Source of the DNA: Bacteroidales bacterium
GTDB taxonomy: Bacteria > Bacteroidota > Bacteroidia > Bacteroidales > VadinHA17
Reading direction: 5' to 3'
NCBI GenBank assembly: GCA_003141415.1
Contig: PLLX01000118.1
Span: 1 to 49,901 of the forward strand
DNA length: 49,901 nt
Positions 34,750 to 41,781 of this stretch are shown here, piece after piece; the first letter of the stretch is position 1, and every line of letters begins with the position of its first letter. The notes under the pieces are model-generated. The model was given only the letters and a program-made list of their open reading frames with translations, was not told the origin of the DNA and ran no database searches. A program made the translations under genes and the position numbers.

Positions 34750-35946
34750 ATGCCATTGATATCCGATAAAGGCAAATTGATGCCTGCCTCACCCATAAGG
34801 AAGCTGGTTCCGTATTCTGAAGAAGCAAAACGCAAAGGGAGAAAAGTATATCATCTCAATATCGGACAACCCGATATCCCTACACCTGACGTAGCACTTA
34901 ATGCACTGCGTACTATCAATCTGAAGGTAATTGAGTATAGCCATTCAGCAGGTAATGACTCATATCGTCGTAAGCTCGCAACTTATTATAAAAAGATAGG
35001 GATAAATATCGACCATACCGAAATGCTGATCACAACCGGTGGGTCAGAAGCTATACTTTTTGCTCTTATGTCGTGCGTTAACCCCGGCGAAGAAGTTATA
35101 ACACCTGAACCATTCTATGCCAATTATAATGGTTTTGCAACAACTGCCGGGATTAAAATAGTTCCAGTAACCTCTTATATAAAAGAAGATTTTGCTCTTC
35201 CTCCTATCCGGGATATTGAAAAAAAGATCACATCAAAAACAAAAGGAATTATTGTCTGTAATCCTAATAATCCCACTGGATATCTTTATTCAAAGGAAGA
35301 ACTTCTTCATCTTAAAGAGATTGTCAGGAAACATGATCTGTTCCTCTTTTCCGATGAGGCGTACCGTGAGTTTTGCTATGATGGTGCTGAACATTTCTCG
35401 GCAATGAATCTTGAAGGTATTGTTAATAATGTTATTATGCTAGATTCCGTTTCAAAACGGTACAGTGAATGCGGTGTTAGGATTGGAGCTTTGGTCACCA
35501 GGAACAAAGAGGTCATTTCCACTGCCCTTAAATTTGCCCAGGCCCGCCTTTCTCCTCCTGGTCTCGGACAGATAGTTGGTGAAGCTTCTATTGATACTCC
35601 TGATGCCTATTTTAAAGAAGTCAACAGGGAATATACAGCGCGAAGAAACTATATGGTTGAAGCTCTGAATAAAATACCAGGCGTTTATTGCCCTAAACCA
35701 AAAGGTGCATTTTATACGGTTGTCAAACTGCCGGTTGATGATGCCGACAAGTTTGCACAATGGCTGCTTGAAGAGTTTGAATATAATAATCAGACTGTTA
35801 TGGTTGCTCCTGCATCCGGTTTCTATTCAACTCCGGGTTCCGGGAAGAATGAGGTCCGCATTGCATATGTCTTAAAAATCGATGATCTTAAAAACGCGAT
35901 GGAAACATTGGAAGAGGCCCTTAAGGTTTATCCGGGGAAGGTTTAG
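34750..35946 (+). CDS. Class I/II PLP-dependent aminotransferase (aspartate aminotransferase-like)
   Basis: 398 residues. Fold-type I signatures are in order: NIGQPDIPTP (37-46), the cofactor-phosphate loop TTGGSEA (95-101), NPNNPTG (171-177), DEAYREF (202-208) and SVSKRYSECGVRIG (233-246). In the last, Lys236 should hold PLP and Arg244 its phosphate. The common SKTYAMTGWRxG is here SKRYSECGVRIG, which I recall from a Bacteroidota/Clostridia subgroup annotated as aspartate or broad-range aminotransferase. The substrate is therefore uncertain. It transfers an amino group between an amino acid and a 2-oxo acid in the cytoplasm. It stands alone and converges with the NamZ-like gene across a hairpin element. 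Confidence 0.88.
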   Translation: MPLISDKGKLMPASPIRKLVPYSEEAKRKGRKVYHLNIGQPDIPTPDVALNALRTINLKVIEYSHSAGNDSYRRKLATYYKKIGINIDHTEMLITTGGSEAILFALMSCVNPGEEVITPEPFYANYNGFATTAGIKIVPVTSYIKEDFALPPIRDIEKKITSKTKGIIVCNPNNPTGYLYSKEELLHLKEIVRKHDLFLFSDEAYREFCYDGAEHFSAMNLEGIVNNVIMLDSVSKRYSECGVRIGALVTRNKEVISTALKFAQARLSPPGLGQIVGEASIDTPDAYFKEVNREYTARRNYMVEALNKIPGVYCPKPKGAFYTVVKLPVDDADKFAQWLLEEFEYNNQTVMVAPASGFYSTPGSGKNEVRIAYVLKIDDLKNAMETLEEALKVYPGKV

Positions 35947-35973
35947 AGACACTTATTATCCCCTGTTTTTCAC

Positions 35974-36048
35974 CACCCACCCCCCCAATTGGGGGGCTAA
36001 AAAATACCTGGGAGAAAATAAAGTCCCCCATTTGGGGGATTTAGGGGT
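35974..36048 (+). repeat. Paired C5/G5 hairpin element, copy 2 (forward)
   Basis: The first arm holds CCCCCAATTGGGGGGCT and the second AAAGTCCCCCATTTGGGGG then ATTTAGGGGT, separated by about 21 bp of AT-rich sequence. It sits between the convergent ends of the aminotransferase and NamZ-like genes. Confidence 0.72.
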
Positions 36049-36089
36049 AACAAAAGGAAGAAAGTGGCAATAACATTCACAGTGGTCAT

Positions 36090-37262
36090 TCATTTATAAA
36101 GCAGATATTTCTCCCTTATCTTAGCGAATTTCGTAAGCCCTTCTTTCCATGTTGTCCTGATCTGTTCAGCAGTCATCCCCTTCTGTATCTGCTGTCTTAA
36201 CAACGGTCCCCCGGCAAGAACATCAAAATAAGGTGTAAAAAACTTATCTTTCTGGGGGAAATCAATATAAGCACTTATGAGCCAGTCGAGATTAAGCTCA
36301 GGTTTAGGCACCAGTTTCTTTTTAATTGCATCCCTGAGATCAGTTCCAAAACATTTAACCCCAAGTAGTGGCGGATTTTTTGCCCCCGGAACACTTGCGG
36401 GAATAAAACTGAAACCTTTGTCGGGCAGATTTGGACTTCCGAACACCTGGAACGGGAATGATGTTCCGCGCCCCAATGAGATAGCAGTGCCCTCGAAAAA
36501 GCAAATAGATGGATAAAGATAAACCGAGGTCTGGTTTGGGAGGTTAGGCGAAGGTTTTACAGGAAGTTCATAAAGTGTTTGATGAGTGTAATTCCTGCAC
36601 TTAATTACAACCAGATCGCATTTTGAACCATATTTCAACCATCCCTCCCTATTTAACATACTTGCATACTCTCCAACGGTCATACCATGTACTACCGGTA
36701 CTGGATCCATTCCTACAAATGAGCTATAAGCAGTATCGAGGACATTCCCATCAAAATAGAAACCATTCGGATTGGGTCTGTCAAGTATAAGACACTTAAC
36801 ATGATTTTCTGCACATGCTTCCAGAATATAATGCAGGGTTGAGATGTAAGTATAGAAACGTGTACCGACATCCTGAATATCGAAGATCACCACATCAATC
36901 CCTGTCAGATCCTGAGTGGTTGGTTTCAGATGCGACCCATAGAGACTGATTAAGGGGATGCCAGTTTCAGTGTCTTTCCCGTTTTCGATGGTCTCCCCCG
37001 CATCAGCTAAATTTCTGAATCCATGTTCGGGAGCAAATATTACCTTGATATTTATGCCTATTGATAAAAGCTTATCAACCAGATGAGTCTGATTAATCAT
37101 GGATGTCTGGTTTGCGACAACGGCCACAGATTTGCCTTCAATAATGGATCTGTATAATTCAATCTGATTTGCGCCGGGAACCGGAGGTTTCTTAGCTCCA
37201 AAGCAAAATGAAAATGTAGCAACAGCTATCAATATTGAAAATGTGAATAGGAGTCTTTTCAT
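36090..37262 (-). CDS. DUF1343 / NamZ-like exo-beta-N-acetylmuramidase
   Basis: 390 residues. A signal peptide (1-22) precedes a DUF1343 domain with NQTSMI (51-56), FAPEHGFR (76-83), DIQDVGTRFYTY (128-139), DRPNPNG (161-167) and GRGTSFPFQVFGSP (about 271-284). NamZ of Tannerella forsythia and Bacillus belongs to this family and releases terminal MurNAc from peptidoglycan fragments. The Glu of PEHGFR and the surrounding motifs are present, so an active enzyme is likely. It should act in the periplasm in cell-wall recycling. No other recycling gene is adjacent; glmM, 32 kb away, acts in the same broad pathway only. Confidence 0.88.
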   Translation of the reverse strand: MKRLLFTFSILIAVATFSFCFGAKKPPVPGANQIELYRSIIEGKSVAVVANQTSMINQTHLVDKLLSIGINIKVIFAPEHGFRNLADAGETIENGKDTETGIPLISLYGSHLKPTTQDLTGIDVVIFDIQDVGTRFYTYISTLHYILEACAENHVKCLILDRPNPNGFYFDGNVLDTAYSSFVGMDPVPVVHGMTVGEYASMLNREGWLKYGSKCDLVVIKCRNYTHQTLYELPVKPSPNLPNQTSVYLYPSICFFEGTAISLGRGTSFPFQVFGSPNLPDKGFSFIPASVPGAKNPPLLGVKCFGTDLRDAIKKKLVPKPELNLDWLISAYIDFPQKDKFFTPYFDVLAGGPLLRQQIQKGMTAEQIRTTWKEGLTKFAKIREKYLLYK

Positions 37263-37321
37263 GAGAGATTTTTATTCTGATGTAAAACTATTAAATTCCT
37301 GTGTTAATTAATATTTTCTTT

Positions 37322-37427
37322 TTAAACCGCAAAGGACACAAAGGTTTGCGCCAAGGTCGCAAAGTACTTTGTTCCAGAATTTATGCTTTGCGATCTTTGC
37401 GCCTTCTTAGCGTACTTTGCGGTTAAT
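37322..37427. repeat. ~106-bp intergenic inverted-repeat element, copy 2
   Basis: Ends TTTAAACCGCAAAG and CTTTGCGGTTAA are inverted, with internal GTCGCAAAG and CTTTGCGATC also inverted. It shares layout and words with the copy at 23166-23272. It lies in the divergent gap between the NamZ-like gene and the LolC/E-like gene, whose promoter is just to its right. Confidence 0.78.
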
Positions 37428-37471
37428 TCTTGATTCATAACAACCAAAAGCAAAAGATAGACCAAATTTCT

Positions 37472-37479
37472 TAATTTTG
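37472..37479 (+). promoter_or_regulatory. Putative -7 element for the LolC/E-like gene
   Basis: TAATTTTG, followed by C, fits TAnnTTTG and lies 16 nt before the ATG at 37496. Confidence 0.5.
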
Positions 37480-37495
37480 CTGAGTCAGGAAAAAG

Positions 37496-38740
37496 ATGAA
37501 TTTACCATATTTCATAGCACAAAGACTCATAAAAGGTCGCCGTGAAGGCACATCATTTTCACGTCCCATAAATGTCATTGCCATCGTCGGAATTGCCATG
37601 GGTCTTGCAGTTATGATTCTTGCAGTCGCGATACTTACCGGCTTCAAACAACAGATAAGGGAAAAGGTAGTAGGTTTTGGATCGCACATTCAGATCATGA
37701 ACTTCGATTCGAATATTTCATTCGAGACCGCTCCAATAAGTGACACCCAGAAATTCATTCCTACTGTTAAGCAGATACCGGGGATCGAACATGTTCAGGT
37801 ATTTGCAACCAAAGCAGGGATTATAAGAACCGATGAGGATATCCAGGGAGTAGTGCTAAAAGGAATAGGAAGTGATTTTGACTGGAGTTACTTCAAAAGC
37901 AATATGGTAGATGGTTCTGTATTCACAGTCACAGATACCGGGCGAACTGATAAGGTGATAATTTCAAAGAAGATCTCCGATATGCTCAGGCTGAAAACAG
38001 GTGATTCGTTCTCAATGCTTTTTATACAGGATCCGCCACGAATGAGAAAATTTACCATCAGCGGAATTTATGAGACCAGCCTTGAAGAATTTGATAAAAT
38101 GTACGTTTACTGCGATATCGGACATATTAAACGGCTCAATGGATGGAGGGATGACCAGGTAAGCGGATTTGAAGTGTTTATTAACGATTTCGGCAAACTG
38201 GATGAAATGACCTCTGCTGTCAGAGATGCAATAGGCTATAAAATAACTGAAGAAGATACAAAGTTCAAAGTAACGAATGTCAGGATAAGATATCCCCAGA
38301 TCTTCGACTGGCTGAATTTTCAGGATATCAATGTAATAATCATAATATTGCTGATGCTTATTGTTGCAGGATTCAATATGATATCAGGATTGCTTATCCT
38401 GATTCTTGAAAAAACGAATATGATTGGTGTTCTTAAATCTCTTGGTGCTGAAGATATCACTATACGCAGAGTGTTTCTTTTCCAGGCTGCTTATCTGATT
38501 GCCAAGGGATTATTCTGGGGTAACTTTATCGGAATTGGACTTGCTTATCTTCAGCTGAAAACCGGTTTAATCACTCTCGATCCAACATCCTATTATATTA
38601 AAACAGTGCCTGTTAATCTTGAATTAGCCCATATACTATTGTTAAATGCCGGTACAATGGTTGCTATAATTATTATGCTGCTTGTCCCCTCCCAGTTAAT
38701 AAGCAGGATATCACCGGTAAAGGCGATAAGATACGATTAG
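37496..38740 (+). CDS. LolC/LolE-like ABC permease
   Basis: 414 residues, the size of LolC/LolE. An N-terminal helix (about 26-48, VIAIVGIAMGLAVMILAVAI) preceded by SRPINVIA is followed by a large periplasmic domain (50-270). Three C-terminal helices follow (about 275-305, 325-350, 378-402), with GVLKSLGAEDITIRRVFLFQ and the ending ISPVKAIRYD. In Lol systems this protein releases lipoproteins from the inner membrane to LolA, using the ATPase LolD. LolD is not adjacent. Its stop codon (38738-38740) overlaps the stop of the convergent kinase gene by 3 bp. Confidence 0.88.
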   Translation: MNLPYFIAQRLIKGRREGTSFSRPINVIAIVGIAMGLAVMILAVAILTGFKQQIREKVVGFGSHIQIMNFDSNISFETAPISDTQKFIPTVKQIPGIEHVQVFATKAGIIRTDEDIQGVVLKGIGSDFDWSYFKSNMVDGSVFTVTDTGRTDKVIISKKISDMLRLKTGDSFSMLFIQDPPRMRKFTISGIYETSLEEFDKMYVYCDIGHIKRLNGWRDDQVSGFEVFINDFGKLDEMTSAVRDAIGYKITEEDTKFKVTNVRIRYPQIFDWLNFQDINVIIIILLMLIVAGFNMISGLLILILEKTNMIGVLKSLGAEDITIRRVFLFQAAYLIAKGLFWGNFIGIGLAYLQLKTGLITLDPTSYYIKTVPVNLELAHILLLNAGTMVAIIIMLLVPSQLISRISPVKAIRYD

Positions 38741-40089
38741 AAACTCAGGCAGAACACAGTTTCTTTATCCGGAACAGATCTCACTTTCAGGTTTCCTCCA
38801 TGAACCCTCATAATCTGTTTTGAAATGCTTAGTCCTATACCTGAACCGTTTTGCCGGGTAGTAAAAAACGGGACGAAAATCTCGTCAATATTTTCCTCGG
38901 AAATTCCCGGGCCATTATCTATAACGCATATTTCATGATGATTATTAATACCTTCAGAAGCAACAATCCTTATCTTCCCGTCAGTATTATTTTCATTGGC
39001 TTCCAGGGCATTTTTCATAAGATTTATTAAAACCTGAGAAATCAGGTTTTGATCTGCATAAAACTCAAGATCAGGGTTTTTCAGCGAAACGGACAAATTA
39101 ATTCTGTCGCTTTTTTCAAGTGAGTTATATAATATCTGTACACGGCTCATCAGATCAGTCACTTTAAATAATTTTTTTTCCGGCTCAGGCACCCGGGTCA
39201 GTTTTCTGTAGGATTCAACAAATGACATCAGCCCTTTTCCCTGTTCCTTAATAACATTCAGCCCTTGTAAGGTGGTGGCAATGGTTTTAGCATTTACCTG
39301 TTCGGGTAAAACAGGCATTCCCCCGTTACTGTAAATGTTTGAAAGACTTTCCGAAAGAGAGGTTATTGGTGTAATGGAGTTCATTATTTCATGCATTAAA
39401 ACCCTAATAAGTTTCATCCACGATTCGATCTCTTTTTCATCAAGTTCGTTTTTGATATCCTGGATTGAGAGAATTACAAGTTCATTCTCATTTGTCTTAA
39501 ATGATGTAGCTTTAAGAGATAGCTGTATTTCACCTCCTTCGGCAGAAATGGCAATCAGCTTCCGTTCAAAAGGCTTAATGCTGTTTATTGTCTCGAAGAG
39601 TTTCTGGTCTTTTCGTTCAATCTGCTGTAAATGAGTAAGAACATCTATAGAAAGCAGTTTTTTTGCAGATGAATTAGCATGAAGGATGAATCCTTTATCA
39701 TTAAAAGTAATTATCCCGGCCGCCAGATGTTCAAGTAATGTCCGGAAATATTGTTCCTGCTGCCTGTTCTCAATTTTTAGCTGCTGAATCTGGTGGTTCA
39801 CCCTGTTCATGCTTTGATACAACTCTCTTAACGCCGAATTCCTTGTTTCAACAGGAAATGAGAGGTTTGAATCATCATTCCTCACCGAATCAAAGAAGAA
39901 CCTGATATTTCTATTTGTACTATTCAGATAAGTTATGAGATTGACCGTCAGTAATCCTATTAACAAAAAGCAGATAATCGAAAAGCGTAATGACCGGTCA
40001 ATAACGATAAAATAACCCAGGATGGCAGACAGTGCCACAATTAATAATACTCTTAATATGATATTAAAATATAGATTTTTACTGAACAT
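38737..40089 (-). CDS. NtrY-like sensor histidine kinase
   Basis: 450 residues from the ATG at 40089 (a GTG three bases upstream is possible). Two membrane helices (about 10-30 and 36-56) leave almost no periplasmic loop. A linker coiled coil, a PAS-like domain (about 113-215, AAGIITFNDKGFILHAN) and the kinase core follow. The H-box is LMHEIMNSITPI with His233, then NLMKNALEA, DNGPGIS and GSGIGLSIS. It overlaps the upstream NtrC-like gene by 11 bp, so the pair is co-translated. With no sensory loop it probably reads a cytoplasmic or membrane signal. It should phosphorylate Asp56 of the partner. Confidence 0.92.
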   Translation of the reverse strand: MFSKNLYFNIILRVLLIVALSAILGYFIVIDRSLRFSIICFLLIGLLTVNLITYLNSTNRNIRFFFDSVRNDDSNLSFPVETRNSALRELYQSMNRVNHQIQQLKIENRQQEQYFRTLLEHLAAGIITFNDKGFILHANSSAKKLLSIDVLTHLQQIERKDQKLFETINSIKPFERKLIAISAEGGEIQLSLKATSFKTNENELVILSIQDIKNELDEKEIESWMKLIRVLMHEIMNSITPITSLSESLSNIYSNGGMPVLPEQVNAKTIATTLQGLNVIKEQGKGLMSFVESYRKLTRVPEPEKKLFKVTDLMSRVQILYNSLEKSDRINLSVSLKNPDLEFYADQNLISQVLINLMKNALEANENNTDGKIRIVASEGINNHHEICVIDNGPGISEENIDEIFVPFFTTRQNGSGIGLSISKQIMRVHGGNLKVRSVPDKETVFCLSF

Positions 40090-41455
40090 CACCCGATTTT
40101 TTAAATCTGTTATAAAGAGTCTGTCTTGTTATTCCCAGCTGGTCAGCTGCCGCAGTGAAGTTACCATTATTTTTCTCAAGGGCCTGCTGTATCATCTGCT
40201 TTTCCATCTCCTCAAGGGTAGCAAAAGAGTTACTGCTGTTTGCCGAACTGGAGTGTCGCAGATACAGATCATCGGGCTTTAAAGCAATTGATTCACTTAA
40301 TATTACAGCTTTTTCAATAGTATGCTGAAGTTCACGGATATTACCCGGCCATGAATACTTAAGTAGTTTTTCATGTGCCTGTTGGTTGATTTTCAAGCTT
40401 GGCTTATTGTATTTATAAGCATATTTTTTCAGAAAGAATTCAGCAAGAATGAAAATATCATTCCCCCTGTCTCTAAGCGGTGGCAATTCAATCTGGATTG
40501 TGTTGATCCTGTAAAGAAGATCTTCCCTGAAGAGTCCTTCATGAACCATGCTTTCAAGATTCCTGTTGGTTGCACATATCAAGCGTATGTCGGTGGGTAT
40601 AAGCTGGTTTGAGCCAATTCGTGAAAACTGGCGATTCTCTATAACTGCAAGCAATTTGGCCTGCAAATGGAAGGACAGATTTCCGATTTCATCCAGAAAC
40701 AATGTTCCCTTATCCGCAATTTCAAATTTGCCCTGCCGGTTTTCACGGGCATCGGTAAAAGCGCCCTTCATATGTCCAAACAGCTCACTTTCAAACAGAG
40801 TCTCGCTTAATGCACCCATATCTACACTAACCAATACTTCATTAGCTCTGTTTGACAGTCGATGTATTTCCTGTGCAATTAGTTCTTTACCGGTACCATT
40901 TTCTCCTGTGATCAGTATGTTTGCATCTGTCTTTGCAACTTTCCTTACCATGTTCAGTACACTTGTAAGCTGGGGTGATGAACCGATAATGAATCTCTGG
41001 TCACGGTTGATTTCTTTTTTCAGTTCAGTCTCTCTTTCTTTAAGCTGGGTTACTTCCTTTTTTGAAAGATTAAGCTGAATTGCAAGTTTTAATGTAGCAA
41101 GTAATTTCTCATTGTCCCATGGTTTGAGAATGAAATCAGATGCTCCTGACTTGAGAGCCTTAACAGCTGTGTCAATATCACCATAAGCAGTTATCATTAC
41201 GACAGATATTTCAGGTTTGGTCTCTTTGATTCTTTCAAGCCAATAAATGCCTTCATTGCCCGTATTGACTCCAGCTTTAAAATTCATGTCAAGTATTACA
41301 AGGTTATAATCCTTCTTAGACAATTCAGTAAGGATCTGGTTTGGATTTGAAAGAAGTGTAATCTCGTGGAATTCCGGCAAGAGCAATATCTCAAGAGCGC
41401 TGAGGATGCTTTTATTGTCATCAATAACAAGAATGTTGCCTTTGTGGTTTTGCAT
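40079..41455 (-). CDS. NtrC-family sigma-54 response regulator
   Basis: 458 residues. The receiver domain (1-125) has acidic Asp12/Asp13, phospho-acceptor Asp56 (VILDMNF), Thr89 and Lys111 (ILKPW). The AAA+ domain has Walker A GENGTGK (184-190), GAFTDA (231-236) in place of GAFTGA, Walker B TLFLDEIGNL (251-260) and NIRELQHTIEKA. The Fis-type helix-turn-helix (about 430-455, GNFTAAADQLGITRQTLYNRFKK) ends the protein. It overlaps its kinase gene and diverges from the permease array across 326 bp that contain two tandem dyads, so the array is the likely target. Confidence 0.93.
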   Translation of the reverse strand: MQNHKGNILVIDDNKSILSALEILLLPEFHEITLLSNPNQILTELSKKDYNLVILDMNFKAGVNTGNEGIYWLERIKETKPEISVVMITAYGDIDTAVKALKSGASDFILKPWDNEKLLATLKLAIQLNLSKKEVTQLKERETELKKEINRDQRFIIGSSPQLTSVLNMVRKVAKTDANILITGENGTGKELIAQEIHRLSNRANEVLVSVDMGALSETLFESELFGHMKGAFTDARENRQGKFEIADKGTLFLDEIGNLSFHLQAKLLAVIENRQFSRIGSNQLIPTDIRLICATNRNLESMVHEGLFREDLLYRINTIQIELPPLRDRGNDIFILAEFFLKKYAYKYNKPSLKINQQAHEKLLKYSWPGNIRELQHTIEKAVILSESIALKPDDLYLRHSSSANSSNSFATLEEMEKQMIQQALEKNNGNFTAAADQLGITRQTLYNRFKKSGDVQ

Positions 41456-41492
41456 ATGTTTAATATCAAACTGTTTTTACTTCCTGCTTTTT

Positions 41493-41603
41493 ACCCCCCA
41501 ACCACCCCAAGGGGGGCTCTAAACATCCACTCTTCCTTAAGTCCCTCCCTTCCGAGGGAGGGATTTAGGGAGAGGTAAAGCCCCCCTGGGGGGTTTGGGG
41601 GTT
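41493..41603. repeat. Compound C5/G5 hairpin element, copy 3
   Basis: A forward element (arm one with CCCCAAGGGGGGCT, arm two with AAGTCCCTCCC, CGAGGGAGGG and ATTTAGGG) is followed by a third, inverted arm, AAAGCCCCCCTGGGGGGTTT. This suggests insertion or duplication within the family. It occupies the regulator-proximal part of the 326-bp gap 41456-41781. Confidence 0.7.
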
Positions 41604-41652
41604 GAAGCCAAGTAGTAAATTTATTTCTTTCCAAACCCAAAGTCAACAACCT

Positions 41653-41690
41653 GTAAAATTATTTTACGTTTTATTGTAAAATATATTTAC
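41653..41690. promoter_or_regulatory. Two tandem 15-bp dyads, candidate binding sites of the NtrC-like regulator
   Basis: GTAAAATTATTTTAC (41653-41667) is a perfect dyad and GTAAAATATATTTAC (41676-41690) differs at three positions. Their starts are 23 bp apart, about two helical turns. They lie between the divergent regulator and first permease genes, about 95-130 bp before the permease ATG. This is the arrangement expected for enhancer sites of a sigma-54 activator. Confidence 0.6.
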
Positions 41691-41744
41691 GCAAGGGTCT
41701 GATATGTTTTAATTATCTCATTGTTTATCAAGTAAATAAAATTG

Positions 41745-41760
41745 TGGCATCATTATAGTA
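41745..41760 (+). promoter_or_regulatory. Weak sigma-54-like promoter before the permease array
   Basis: TGGCATCATTATAGTA has a good -24 half (TGGCA) but a poor -12 half (TAGTA for TTGCA). It lies 22 nt before the first permease ATG and 55 bp after the tandem dyads. No TAnnTTTG element was found in the same gap. Confidence 0.35.
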
Positions 41761-41781
41761 TTTAATTATTAAAAGAATAGA

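Noticed and set aside
40548..41078. 176-codon plus-strand frame
   Set aside because: It is antisense to the AAA+ domain of the NtrC-like regulator, which has all motifs intact in its own frame.
41653..41690. Tandem dyads read as a terminator
   Set aside because: The stems are AT-only in their core, no U-tract follows, and both flanking genes point away from the site.
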